64,000 nt of DNA from Rehmannia glutinosa. Its lineage: Eukaryota; Streptophyta; Magnoliopsida; Lamiales; Orobanchaceae. The position numbers and the translations under genes were made by a program. Positions 12,301 through 24,060 of this stretch are shown one piece after another. The stretch is from NCBI GenBank assembly GCA_016081115.2, contig CM071935.1, forward strand, positions 53,306,680 to 53,370,679. Reading direction: 5' to 3'. Numbering within the stretch: position 1 is the stretch's first letter; the number at the start of each line of letters is the position of its first letter. Below the pieces are notes generated by a model that saw only the letters and a list, made by a program, of their open reading frames with translations, had not been told where the DNA came from and made no database searches.

Positions 12301-13899
12301 AGATATAGGGCGAGATTTGGCCTTCTCACGTGCCTCGCTTCCTCTCGCTTGTCTTTCCTTCTCCTTGTCCTTGAGGATCCGCAGGATATCTGTGTAGTTG
12401 TCTTCATCCAAAGGTCTTTGGGATCACAAAGGGTTAGTCCAAGGAAGTTTAACAGCCTTCCTCTTCTTCTTCTATAAACTCGGGCCGTTGGAACTGTTCC
12501 CTTGATTTACTTAATTTCCATTTTCTCCACTCACGCAGACGATTTTGGATGTCCGGGTAAGGTGGGGATAGGATCATCACATCACTATCGCTCTATCGCC
12601 TTCGTCTTGTGTCTCACCTGCGCGGACTACGCTTTCTTGATTGGCCTCTGTGATCGCCTTCAAAGCAGACTTGGTTGTTTCATCAATTACATCCGAGACT
12701 CTACTTCTCAGCCAATCTCCGATGTCTGCTCCACCGAGTGGTGACTCGGCCGGTTTCTCAAGCTCGGAGTGCTTGATGATTCTTCTTCGTCTCCTAGTTT
12801 GTACCGGAGGGATTTACGGTTCGAGAGACGGTTTCTTCTTAGTCTTGGCGGCGGGGGGCCGTGCTAGTGTTTTCTTCGAGGAGCCGGCCGTCTTGGCTTA
12901 TCGTTCTCCTCCTTTTGACGATCGGAGAAGGTATTTGAGAGTCCTTCTCGACCTTGCTTTTTGGGACAGAGACACGGCTGGGGGGCAGTGACTTGGCTGT
13001 AGGGGGGAGCGAGTTTGACTTTCTTTCTTTGCGGGAGAGCAAGATCTTTTCTTAGTAGCTGCAGGGGCGCTTTCTTCTTTGGTGGAGAGGAAACAAATTG
13101 TATCTTCAGGGTCACCGATTCCCCTCACTCGTGTCGCTCTCTTGGCGTAGGCTCTCTTCTGTGCGCCAGAGAGGTTTGATCTGAACATCCTTTTGTTAAC
13201 ATGGAACGCCTTTCCATGTCTAAGAGGGACTCCTTTCACCTCCATCATCCGGCCAATCACCAAGCCATATCCTAGGGATCCTCCAAATGTGCCATCTTCC
13301 TTGAAGGATTTGTTCCCTACATTTTGGCATAGTCTGCGTAAACAAACTCAAAGATTTATTTTCCTTTCTTCAATGATCGCAGCCATTACGATCAACTTTG
13401 CTCTTGACATGATTGGTCAAAGTCCAAATTTGATGTCAATACATTTGGCAACTATGTCCAACAGCTTGTGATAGTCCTCCTTCAGCAGCCTCTTGTTTGT
13501 TGTGTAAACTATTTTATCAGCATAGTCGGGCTTGGCTATTTCCTTCCAAGCGGCAGTCAAGTTTACATCAGCTTCGTTAATTTCTGATGCTCCTTCCGTT
13601 GGTAATGAGCAGTGTTCAGCCAAATCCTTGGCAGAGATGGTGAACTACTTTCCGTGAACAGATGACTTTATTCCTTCATCGTGAATCTCAGCGTTCACAT
13701 AGAATTGTGCGACCTCCTCCACATAGGTCATCGAAAATTCCATCGTCAGAAACGATTTCAGCCCGGTCGTTTGGAGTTTTTCAGCTATTTTCCTTATGAG
13801 GGCGTCATTGGACCCCTGTTTGACCATGCCCTCGAAATCTACGGTAGACCCGGTGTGGATTTGCTTTCCTAACTTGATAAAATCATAAGTTGGTGCCAT
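9347..13899 (-). pseudogene. Extra coding-like region after pol (Sirevirus envelope-like position)
   Basis: Minus-strand coding-like blocks run in element sense for ~4.5 kb between RNase H and the polypurine tract. The most amino-terminal block (13,899-13,417) begins MAPTYDFIKLGKQIHTG. It continues through a Lys/Arg/Ser-rich block (13,263-12,898), Ser/Pro/Asp-rich middle blocks (to ~10,100) and a Glu/Arg-rich, probably coiled-coil end (~9,600-9,350, LEYAKRIEEENNRQTQ). The frame changes many times. Sireviruses often carry an extra gene in this position, called envelope-like with unproven function; assignment here rests on position and general make-up. I see no convincing membrane segment in the readable blocks. 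It could instead be captured host sequence. Confidence 0.6.
10031..10288 (-). repeat. 129-bp tandem duplication inside the post-pol region
   Basis: The phrase GTAATCATCAAGGTCACAT starts at 10,031 and again at 10,160, and the following ~125 bases match with small indels. The offset is 129 bases, a multiple of three, so the duplication adds 43 codons in frame in an intact gene. Confidence 0.85.
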
Positions 13900-14559
13900 T
13901 TTTCAGGATTTTATCAAAGAAAACTTCGGGATTGATTTGAAGATAGATAGGGTTTTTGAGAGAATTTTTGCTTCTGAGAGAGAGAGAGAGATGAACAGTT
14001 TTGATAGTGTGTGAGAGAAAACGGCGAAAATGGTTTAAGTATGGTTTATGAAAGGACGTGCGGTGGTTTTTGAAATGTGATCGAAATCAACGGCTTAGAT
14101 TTTGCACGCCTATTTAGCATTTAATGTCTCGTATTTAATGCGGCAGCATTTATATCCAATCATAAGCTTGGTGTGCGCTTTATGTCTGTCCAGACACATC
14201 ATCATTATCTTTGACGTCATTCTTAAAAACATTCCCGCTTAGTAAAAACGATCGCGTTTTTGTCACTTTGCTCGTAAGTGACTCGACCTTATCCTTTAGC
14301 CGATTTAACTCCTCTTCTCACGCTTCTCTTAGTGACTCATTCCTGACTCGATAGTTTGTCTTTCCAATACAAACATGTACTTAGCCGATTTGTGAGTTCA
14401 CTCTTTTCCCTTTTTCCGTTCCATTTCTTTTCTTTGAGTCTTCTCAATGTTAACTCACTCAATTAACCCCAACTCATGCTTGAGTTCTTCAAATCTTGAC
14501 TCACATAACGGTTTTGTGAAGATGTCACCAATTGTTTATCGGTTGAGATATATTCCACG

Positions 14560-16099
14560 ATGATGTCCTTCTTTTCAACATGATCTCTTATGAAGTGATA
14601 TCCGACATCGATATGCTTTGTTCTTGAGTGCAACACAGATTTTGAGTGATTGCAATTGCACTTGTGTTATCACACATGATTGGAATCTCTTTTTCTTCAA
14701 CTTCATAGTCTCTCACCGTTTTGTCTCATCCATAGGACTTGGGCACAACAAATGCCCCCGCATCTATGTATTCTCGCTTGTAGAGGTGGCAATTGAATTT
14801 TGCTTCTTGCTAAACCAGAAATCACTGTTTTCCTAGCATTTGACATGTGCCTCGAGGTGCTCTTCCTGTCAACTCGCATCCAAAGATAGTCGTGGTCTGA
14901 ATAGCCAATTAGCTTGAATCCACCTTCCTTTGGATACCATAAGCCAACTTCTTGGCTTCCTTTCAAGTATCTCAAGATTCTCTTAGTTCTTTGTCATATG
15001 GCTCTCTTTTGGAGCAGATTGAAATCTTGCACATACACCTACAAAGAAAGGTGATGTCCGCCCGCTTGCTTTGTAAGATAGAGCAATGATCCAATAAGTG
15101 CTCAGATCTTGTTTGATCTACAGGCTTGCCATCTGCATCCATGTCCATTTTGATGATGTATTCATTGGTATTTTCACGAAGACTTCTCCTCCATACCAAA
15201 TTTCTTCATTAAGTCTCTCGGTGTATTTTGTTTGACTTATAAACGTTCCATCCTTCAGTTGTTTCACTTGGAGTCCAAGGAAGAATGTCGACTCTCCCAT
15301 CATGCTCATTTCAAATTTACTTTGCATGAGGTTTGAAAATTTTTCACACAGACTCTTTGTTTGTGGATCCAAAAATGATGTCATCCACATATATTTGAAC
15401 AAGCAAAGATACTCTTTTTTGTCTTGAATTCTGAAAAATGTTCTATCTACTTTTCCTTTTGTGAATCCATTTTCGATTAGGAATTGTGACAAGGTATCAT
15501 ACCATGCTCTGGGTGCCTGTTTCAATCCATACAAGGCTTTCTTGAGTTTGTATACCTTATCTCCAAGAGTCTTCTCGCTCAAATCCTGAGGTTGTTCAAC
15601 ATACACTTCTTCTTCCAATAAACCATTTAGGAATGCACTTTTTACATCCATTTGATATACAATGAAATTCTTGTGAGTCGCATAGGCAAGAAACATCCTT
15701 ATAGCTTCCAATCTTGCTACAGAGCAAATGTTTCATCAAAATCTATTCCTTCTTCTTGGCAATATCCTTTGGCTACTAGTCTTGCTTTGTTTCTTACCAC
15801 GAACCTTCCTCGTTCATCTTGTTTCGAACACCCATTTAGTACCAATAACATTTTGATGTGTGGGTCTTTGAACTAATTCCCATACTTTATTTCTTTCAAA
15901 CTCGATCCACTCTTCTTGCATAGCTTGAATCCAATGTGTGTCGTCCAATGCTTGTAACACATCTTTGGGCTCTATTTGCGAGATAAAGCATGTGAACATA
16001 GCTTCTTGTTGATTCTCGATCTCGTTTTGACACTTTCTCTTATATCTCCAATGACAAGTTCTCGTGGATGGTCTCTCGGCCATCTTACATCAAAGTTGA
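14560..16099 (-). pseudogene. pol: Copia pol: reverse transcriptase and RNase H part
   Basis: One frame at 15,711-15,118 contains MDVKSAFLNG, YGLKQAPRAWYD and FLGLQVKQ of Copia reverse transcriptase. The catalytic YVDD codons are present at ~15,380-15,391 but out of frame with the upstream part, indicating an indel nearby. RNase H follows at 14,975-14,703 (MRYLKGS, GYSDHDY, DRKSTS) and decays near 14,790, where the STSEAEY region is disrupted. Upstream 16,083-15,814 covers the start of the RT domain (DTHWIQAMQEEW). Role in an intact element: copying element RNA into DNA. Confidence 0.9.
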
Positions 16100-17599
16100 A
16101 GTAAATTAGCCGGGTTCGCTTGTCTAGCAGTTGTGTTCTTTGTGATCGCCTCTCTCGTAATCACTTAGCCGCAAATTTTCCACTGTTTTTGAGATTCACT
16201 ATCTCATCTTCTTCCGAGTTTATAATTCCAACTTGACTTCAAAGATAGGGACTCTTCTCATGGTTGGATGATTCACTTTGTCACCGACTCTTCAATGTCT
16301 TCTCCATTTACATTTGGCTCATCGAATACCACATGAATGGATTCTTCGCAACCATAGTCCTTTTGTTGAGTACTCAGTAGGCTCGCTTTCACCGAGTATC
16401 CCAAGAAGATACCTTCATCGGCTTTAGCATCGAAAGCCTTTAGATTGTCCTTGCCATTGTTGTGGATGAAGCATTTACATCCAAATATTCTCAAATATGC
16501 AACATTTGGTTTTCTTCCACCAAATCTCATAGGAGTCTTTTGTCACCGTCTGCTTATCATACATCTGTTTTGAGTGTAGCAAAGTTTGTGTTGATTGCTT
16601 CACTAAAATCTTTTTGGTAATCCTGCTTGACTAACATGGTCCTTGCTTTGCTTCCTTGAGAGTTCTGTTCCTTCTTTCGCAACTCCATTCTCATGTGGAG
16701 TCCTTGCTGGATAGTTCATGACCAATACCATTTTCAATACAATATCGAGTTATTATTCCATTGACAAACTCGGTTCCTCTGTCGATCTTATTTTGATAAT
16801 GGTTTGACTCTTCTCATTTTGAATCCTCTTCATCACCGTGGTAGTTTCTGTAGAGTTTCTTTCTTCTTGCACATGAATATTGTCCATGTATATCTTGAGT
16901 AGTCATCTACTACCACCAAGGTGTATTTCTTTCCACTTATGCTAGTTGGTTCAACTGGCCCAAATAGATCCATATGTAGCAGATGCAATATTCTTGTTGA
17001 AGATGGGCATGTCTTTTCCTTGAATGAAGATTTGATTTGTTTTCCTTTCTGACATGCATCACATACACTCTCCTTCTTGTATACTGAGTCTGGAAGTCCT
17101 TCCACAAGATTACTTCGTGCAAGCTTGTTAATCGTTTTGAAATTTAGGTGACTCAGCTTTTTGTGCCACAGCCAACTTGATTCAGCTGTGCTCTTTGCTA
17201 ATAGACAAGTGATGTGTGTAGCGGTTGACCAATCTACTACATACATGTTCTTTTGTCTGCATCCTTGCAATACAACTTCATTCGTTTCAGTATCCTTGAT
17301 TTGGCATATACCCATGTTAAATCCAACATTATAACCCTTGTCACAGAGTTGGCTGATGCTTAACAAGTTGAAGTTGAGTCCTTCAACATATGCAACATCT
17401 GAGATTTCTAATCCGTTCCTTTTGATAGATCCAATGCCTCTTATTTCACCTGGAGCTTCATTTCCACCAAATATTACTTTTGCTCCTTTAACTTCCTTGA
17501 ATTTTGACATATTTTTCTTGTTTCTGTCATATGTCTGGAATAGCCGCTATCCATGTACCAGGTTCCTTGGCACTCAGCTGTTCCTTGAACCTGCAATCA
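16100..17599 (-). pseudogene. pol: Copia pol: protease and integrase part
   Basis: The protease motif WYMDSG is at ~17,541-17,562, with the usual following Cys replaced by Tyr. The GAG-pre-integrase and integrase zinc region is in one frame at 17,510-16,833, with His (WHKKLSHL), CDACQKGK, and the core start MDLFGP..VVVDDYSRYTW. The catalytic Glu context PHENG is at about 16,690-16,710 in another frame. The connecting segment (16,530-16,273) carries GRKPNVAYLRIFGCKCF. Frame breaks near 16,830, 16,560 and 16,370 stop translation. Role in an intact element: processing of the polyprotein and integration of the cDNA. Confidence 0.88.
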
Positions 17600-19938
17600 A
17601 GGAAATTAAGTTTTAGGTACCCATATTTGTCTGGGTCCTGAGGGGTTAGAGTTGTAAGATGATCCAACCAACTTATAGCCAAATGATTTGACTCTAAGGG
17701 GTTGCCATCTATCAGTGCCATAATCATAATTAATCTTGGCAAATTGCTTGGGGATTTTGGGTTCATACAGCTTGTCTCTTTTGTCTGTATGCCTGTGTAT
17801 ATGTTTTAGCAATCGCCTTCTTTGGGTAATTGTGGTGTCTCTGAGTGTAGTGCCTAGGTGCATATGTGTGCTGATGAAAGCTCTTATACTTTTGGAATGG
17901 CCTTTGCTGAGTTCTAAGCCTTTGCCATTTGGGCTTATATTCCATAAGTCTATGCTGATAGTTTTCATTATTCCAATCAGCTTGGCTTGGATATTTTCTA
18001 CCATTCCCATCATATGTATTTCTTTTATAGATTTTCTGGGGTTTTTGGTAGCTCTGTTTCTTCTTTACAGAGTATTTTCTGTTTGGAGTTTGCTGAGGAA
18101 CTCGGCTGAATCTCTTCTCAGCTGTCCTTTCAGCGCACTCAACTCGGGTCATTTTCCTTTTCCTTTATAACCAAGGCCAGTTTGCTTGTAATTGTGCTTT
18201 GGAGTGAATGTGTGTGTAACATTTAGAGTTTTGGATTTTTTTGACTCTTCATTGCTTGAAGATCCTTTTTCCAAAATCACTTTTGGAGTTTGACATAGCA
18301 CAGAAGAATTAAATCCTAAGCCTGTCTTGTCTCCACATTCTCTTTGACTCATAATAAGATCATCCAATGATTTAGATGCCTTAGTGAATGAGGCAATAAC
18401 ATTTTTGAGGTCATTCTCCCTCTTCTCTACGGCAAAGAAATTTCTGCTATTAACTTAGCATTTTCACTTTAAATTATCATTCTCATCACCTATTTGACTT
18501 AGAGTACTCGGCTCCTTAGTCGACTTTGAGTTTTGCTCTTGAGTAGGCTGTTTTCCTCATTCAATAGTGTGTGTGAGGATTTAATGTGTTCAAAATCTTT
18601 CATCATTTTGCCTAATGAATCATAAAGATCAGTGGGTGATGAAGTGTGTGTGTCACGATCACTATCACTAGAGTCCGAGTTTGATGAGTTAGAGTGTACC
18701 TCATCTTCTTGGTCGTTGATCCTGTTCCTTGGCCATTAAACAGATCGTGGGCTTCTTCTTCGTAGTCACTTGAGTAGTCGCTTCATCAAGCTCAATCGCT
18801 TGTCTCTCTTGACTTGGGCTTGTTTCAAGTTTAGATCTCTGTAGCCATCATTGCCTTTTTCTTTTCTTGTCTTCTTTCTCTCAAGACCTTTCTTTCTTCT
18901 TCATTCATGTATTTGTTGACTACAGGATATGGGCAATCAATGGCATAGTGACCTGGTTGTCTACGATTCCAAAGATAGATATTCAACCTTTTGATCACTC
19001 TTTCCATTCTTGGATTGTCGATCCTTTGATATTCACCTTTTGATAACTGTTCTCTTGGTTGGCCTATCTTCCTTTGACTTGGAGGAGCCGAGTGTCTTCT
19101 CGGAAGATTCACCCTTTCCTCTCTTGTAGTTCTTATTGAAGAACTTGTTGAACCTTTTAACCATCGTGGGCTATTTCTTCCGGATCAATGACTTCTTTGA
19201 CCTCGGCTCTCTTCCCATTTTTAACAATTAGAGCAAATTGTTTTGGGTACAAATTGTCTCTTCCTCGGTCTTTTCTTCTCGGCTCAAACTCGTAGGCTTT
19301 GAGATCCGAGAATAATTCATGATTGGATGTCTTTGATAGGTCCATGGAATGTCTCGATGCCATGACCTTCATTTCCCATTCACCGAAGACTTTTTAGGAT
19401 CTTCATACACATTTCCTTCATGTATATTCCTTTCCAAGTGCGATAGCTCATTGGTGATTTCGTGAATCGAGCATCCAGTTGATCCAGGTTTTCTCCGAGA
19501 TCATTTTGAAGTTCTCAAATTTCTCGACATGACCGATAATTTGTTTTCTTTGATTTGCTCCGAGCCTTCACAAATAAATGTTAGCTTGTCCCGATTTCTT
19601 TAGCCGTTTGCATGGTTTGACTTTATTGAACATGGCTTTGTCCAAGGTTTTGTAAAGGATGTCCTTGGCTACATTGTCCAGGTTGTATCTTTTTCTCATC
19701 ATTTGTCCATTCAGTTCTTGGTTTTTCAACCATGACCGTCCGGGAGCAACATCCTCTTCTCCTTCACCAGCTTCTTCTCACAAACCGTGTTCACCTTTAA
19801 GATTTGCGGTGGCCCATCTTCTATCACTATCCACATCTCATCATGTAATGCTTTGATAGATGAGCCCTGCATACGAATTTTCCAATCATCAAATTCTTCA
19901 ATTGTGAACATAGGAATGCGTGTCAAATTTGCTTCCAT
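17600..19938 (-). pseudogene. gag: Copia gag (nucleocapsid polyprotein), broken
   Basis: Gag packages the element RNA. The likely start is the ATG at 19,936-19,938, giving MEANLTRIPMFTIEEFDDW, the usual beginning of plant Copia gag, about 110 bases after the primer site. The UBN2-type core follows in changing frames (about 19,750-19,160; SHLGKK- and FSDLKAYEFE-like phrases). A zinc knuckle remnant at ~18,935-18,975 reads PGHYAIDCP but has lost its first cysteines. A serine/aspartate-rich stretch near 18,640-18,720 and a basic Q/K/Y/H-rich region (18,370-17,740) follow, as in Sirevirus gag. Several frameshifts and stops interrupt it. Confidence 0.8.
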
Positions 19939-20050
19939 GATAATAACTTTTAATGATAAAAAGAGTTTTGAAAGTTTAAGTGCTAAAGCGGACTTTGAAA
20001 AGTTTGGAGATCTAGTTCAAGAACTGGTCGGAAGGCTCAATGAACCAACC

Positions 20051-20062
20051 GCTCCGATACCA
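20051..20062 (-). promoter_or_regulatory. Primer binding site, tRNA-iMet type
   Basis: On the minus strand TGGTATCGGAGC starts two bases after the 5' LTR. It differs at one position from the usual plant Copia site TGGTATCAGAGC, complementary to initiator methionine tRNA. It fixes the orientation of the element. Confidence 0.88.
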
Positions 20063-20064
20063 CT

Positions 20065-21624
20065 TGTAGGTCCCAAGGGGTGTAAGTGTAAGGTTTAGAA
20101 TGGGGGTTGAATAAACCTTACCAAATTTTCGATTTAGTCCTTTTAAAAATTCGAGTTGATACTACACAGTTGTGTCCTTGGTGGACAAATGATTTAGATA
20201 ATCGCAGTTAGTCTCTCAAATGACTCAACCGAGCCGTTGATGGAATAACTCAGATGCTAAGTCTAAATTAACTCAACTCCGTGGTTTGTTTTCATTGGAA
20301 GACTTAACACCCTTAAGTTTGATTAAGCAAGGATTTAGTGTTTGGTTTAGTACTTAGAAATTATCAAGTGGATAGCAAATTTATCAAAGATTTAAACAAT
20401 TAAGATGCAGGAATTAAAATGCTTTGAAATGTAAATGACACAATAAAATTTTTATAGAGGTTCAAGATGGGGTAATTCTTCTACTCCTCTCTTCTCCAAC
20501 TCCCGGAGGAATCCACTAGGTATTGATCAAGATACAAAGTGGTAACATCCCGATACAAGTCTTGATCACACAAATGACTTGATCCTTTGGGACTCGATGA
20601 GAGACGCCTTGATCACTCACCGGCTTCTCGTGCGACTCAACTTCTTCACGGGCGGCGGTTGCCTTGCTACTACTGACTCACTTGCTCAAGCTCTTTGGAT
20701 TTGATCACGAAGCCCTCCAAAAGCTCAAGACTTGGTTCGACCACTCGAACCTTCCTACAATCCTTCGTGGAGTGTAGACCCCTTAATTTTTCAAAGATTT
20801 TTCCTCTTCAACTGATTGAAGTTATCTTTCCTTCATAGGTGAGTGTTGGATTGATGTTCTTCGTAGTGTAAGCTTGAGGATTGAGAATATTTCAGATTTT
20901 CTAATAATTGCTTGAACGTTTTTGGTTCTGGTATGTTCTTGGTTCCTTTTTTTTTTTCAAATAAACTCCTCAGTCTTTTATATTGATCTTTCAAAAATTT
21001 GCCCGTTGAAGAGATAGGCGTATTTTTGAAAGTCACTTGCAGTCGTTGGCTTGTCTTGTTGCAGTCCTTGGAATTGCCATTTCCTCGTATGAATTGTTCT
21101 CCGCTTTTTTAGAGTTCGACACGGTGTAGTTTTCCCATTGGTTAATTCCTTTTGCACGCTTCGGGACCGAGCACTTCGAGAAAGGTAGTATGGAGATATT
21201 ACTTGTTTAAGTAATTCTCTTGATTTAAACGGATCTTTTTCGATTATCTCGACTTGACCGCATTTCTTTGCTTTCCCCAGGTGACTTAGAGTCGCTTCCA
21301 ATCATGGATGACTCTTCATCACTTCATCTTGAGACTTGCTCTTCTTGAGTTGACTTGACTGATCGATACTCTACTCACCGCATCTCACCGCTTCTTCAAG
21401 ATAGAGTTCCCGTCTACTCTTCTTTGCCATACTCAGCTGTCTTGCAGCGGAGTCTTCCTTCTAGTTCTCCAGTTGTCTTCTTGCATGTTTGGGCGTAGCT
21501 AACTTAACTCAGCTTGATCAGCCCTATTTATTACAATGCATTTTACAACAAGAATGGGGTGCCAACTTCCTATTCTAAGTTTTACATGGCATTCATCAAA
21601 ATCTAAACAATAAATTTCCTAACA
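20065..21624 (-). repeat. 5' LTR of the Sirevirus-like element (1,560 bp)
   Basis: Begins and ends with the TG..CA pattern and matches 7,454-8,983 along its full length. Against the other LTR it has an extra block of about 25 bases near 20,655-20,685 and many 1-5-base differences. It should hold the promoter, since the coding order runs from here toward lower coordinates. Confidence 0.93.
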
Positions 21625-21629
21625 GATAC

Positions 21630-24060
21630 ATACTGCATTGTCCAGCCATGCTCTCGGTATGACCAGTGTGGTAAACAAAAAGGCGCAACTATCCAAGAAG
21701 CATCAACATACAACGGAATTTGAAGGGTATATAAATCCTTACTCGTGGCCTACCACTGATTAAAAGTTTCTAGATTCTCAAGTGGATAGTTTGCACAAGG
21801 ATCATATCGATGACCAACTACCGGCTCACCGACATATTGAGTAGGTTGTTCCTCTACAACCCTTTTGTGAGTCTTTTTCTTGTTTTTTTCTGGGGAAATG
21901 TGATGGCTGGGATTGGTATATGGTGATTTTCCTTTTAGACCCTTTCTTTTTTCACGTATTGGCCTATTCTGCACAACGGGATCCATATCCTCTAAATCAC
22001 CAAACAAATCTTTCTTTATGTCGACATATGGGTCAAGATCAGGGTCATACACTTCTTCTAGCAGTCGGGCCGTGGGACGGATAGAGGAGGGAAAATATAG
22101 GGAAACTTCTTCGACCATCATTTGGTTGGGAGAATAGAAAAACATAGGTTCGGTTAAAGGGCGCATATTCTTCGACCACCATATGGACGGGGACAAGGTC
22201 GGTACTTTGGGGGCCATCTTTTTCGACCACCAAAGGGTCAAAAACTTTATCGAAAGATTGATCATCTTTGAGGTCAGCAGATCTTTCGAGCATTCCCTAT
22301 TCAATAGCTTTGTCGGACCTTGGTCATTTTTGGGTTCGGAAGCTCTTTCGACCATCCCCTGTTCGATAGATTTGTCGACAGCTTGGCCGTCTTTTGGGTC
22401 GGCATCTTCTACAAATTTGTCTTTCCCATGCTCCTTTGGTTTTCCTCCAACAGTCTCCTCTCCCCTGTCACTCCCCTCTCCACCATCATTACTCTCCTCT
22501 CCCCCAACACTCTCATATCTCCCATCATCACTCTTCTCTACCCCAAGACTCTTCTCTCCCCCATCACTCTCATCTCCGCCATCACTCTATCCACCATCAG
22601 TATCATCCTCTACCCCAACATTCTTCTCTCCCCCATCATCACTCGCTCTAACACTTTTCTCTCCATCTTCTTCATCATCCTTCTCATCAACCTTACATCC
22701 GACCTTCCCTATCACCTCTGTCAACATTGATTTAAGCGTTGATATTTCCTCTTCAATCTTGTCTATTTATTTTGCTTATATTTTCAATTTCATTGAGATC
22801 AAGAAGTCCCTAAAATACATATATAAAAAATATATTTTGAGATGCTAATAAATTACCCCAAAAAAAAATTCTAAAACATGTCTAAAGCACTTACATGCAC
22901 AGAATGCTCTCCTGCATCCACCTCGTACTTTTTTTGGGTCCTTCCTTCCTGTTTTTTCCCTTCGTGGTGTCTCTACCTCAAGGTACCCATTTTCATCCGG
23001 TGAAATGGCTGCCACCGTTTGTTGTTGCCACTTCACTAGAGTTTTGAAGTAGTCAGAGCCATTTTCAGTACGCGAAGGCTTCAATCTATTCATACATTCA
23101 CGTGTGTTCAAATTACAAACTCAGTCATGTACAAAACTAATACAAAAAATATAGCAATAGCTAATAATAAATAAAATTGAAGCAACTTACACGGCTGGCA
23201 TCACGATCATCGGGCTTCAAGTTAAAAAAAAAATATTTTTTTTCAACACCTCAAAGTTAGGGGCATCCTCGGCTTTCCAGCGTAGCATCCGGGGAGTTCT
23301 ATCGGAAGAATTTGGCACACGTTTGGCACACAGTTTAGCAACATCGGGCATCACTTCGTATGCCAACACTTGTAAGGCATATGTGAACCCAGAAACATTG
23401 AATTTCTCCATTGTGTGACTCTTCTTCTTTTACTTTCTCTCCCAATAGTTTTGTACGCTTCCAGGCATGCATCCTAGAATATCAGACACTAAGTATTCAT
23501 ACACAATGCGGCCACAAGGATATACATTGAAGGCCTTCAAATTGTCCACCAAATACATATATTGCTCATCAAGCTTTTTGGTGTGCCAGACACCAACGAA
23601 ACCCCGTACAACACATATAAAAGGGCCAATTTTATTGTCATGTTTTCTTTCTTTTTCTCCTTCACGACATATTCTTTGAATGCAGTTACTATGTCCGACA
23701 TATACACACCACCCTTCTTTTTATCAATTTTTTTTCTTCAAAATGTCGGACTTGATTGAATTTGTGGTTTAGGGCCAAATTCATGGTCATTTATCAAAGC
23801 AAATCTTCTGGTCCAAACACGAACTCCTTATCGTTTATGTGAAACACAATCTTCTCTGTGGAAAGCCTACGGTCTTGTCGGAAAAGCAAGTGTAACACAA
23901 GCTTCCCCTGGAACTGTATTGTTTATGTTTCAATGAAATATCCGAAGCAAGATCTCTTGACTTTATCAATTTTATTCCCCTTTAACCGCTTTCTAATAAC
24001 ATTTACGGCATTGAAATAAGACCTAAAGGAGAGCTTCCCTTTAAACTGATATTTCTCAAC
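21630..24060 (-). pseudogene. DUF1985-Ulp1 gene, 5' half (MULE cargo)
   Basis: On the minus strand, broken frames from ~24,060 to 23,220 resemble the DUF1985 domain found before Ulp1 protease domains in plant MULE-borne genes (phrases such as FKGKLSFRSYFNAVNVI, then ALQVLAYEVMPDVAK at 23,411-23,217). A possible coiled stretch (DKIEEEISTLKSML, ~22,770-22,725) is followed by an acidic Glu/Asp/Gly-rich repeat region and a basic linker ending at ~21,750. Sequence directly before the retrotransposon reads toward a protease domain (LYVDASW-like), and the protease itself continues at 7,448-6,661. Several stops and frameshifts are present. The domain call is from recognised motifs only. Confidence 0.65.
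22440..22660 (-). repeat. Imperfect ~24-27-bp repeats coding an acidic linker
   Basis: CTCTCCCCCATCACTCTC-like units recur about eight times with variation. On the minus strand they read as Gly-Glu-Glu/Ser-Asp-Asp-Gly-rich peptide, linking the DUF1985 and protease parts of the split gene. Confidence 0.6.

Larger units (their letters stand above)
7454..21624 (-). mobile_element. Sirevirus-like Copia LTR retrotransposon, complete in layout, coding broken
   Basis: Length 14,171 bases, flanked by the 5-bp direct duplication GATAC (7,449-7,453 and 21,625-21,629). Both LTRs begin TGTAGGTCCC and end CCTAACA. Transcription is on the minus strand: 5' LTR 20,065-21,624, primer site 20,051-20,062, gag, protease, integrase, reverse transcriptase, RNase H, an extra post-pol region, polypurine tract 8,985-8,995, and 3' LTR 7,454-8,983. 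Integrase before reverse transcriptase marks it as Copia; the large size and long post-pol coding region match the Sirevirus (SIRE/Maximus) lineage. It sits inside the DUF1985-Ulp1 gene of the surrounding MULE. Frames are broken in every gene, so it is non-autonomous as written. Confidence 0.92.

Noticed and set aside
9152..13872. Many plus-strand open frames across the post-pol region, such as 9,857-10,378 and 11,992-12,477
   Set aside because: They are antisense to the retroelement coding direction, have no recognisable domain, and mirror the codon bias of the minus-strand blocks.
22183..22848. A 221-codon plus-strand frame rich in Ser and Pro
   Set aside because: It is the antisense of the acidic repeat linker of the minus-strand DUF1985-Ulp1 gene.
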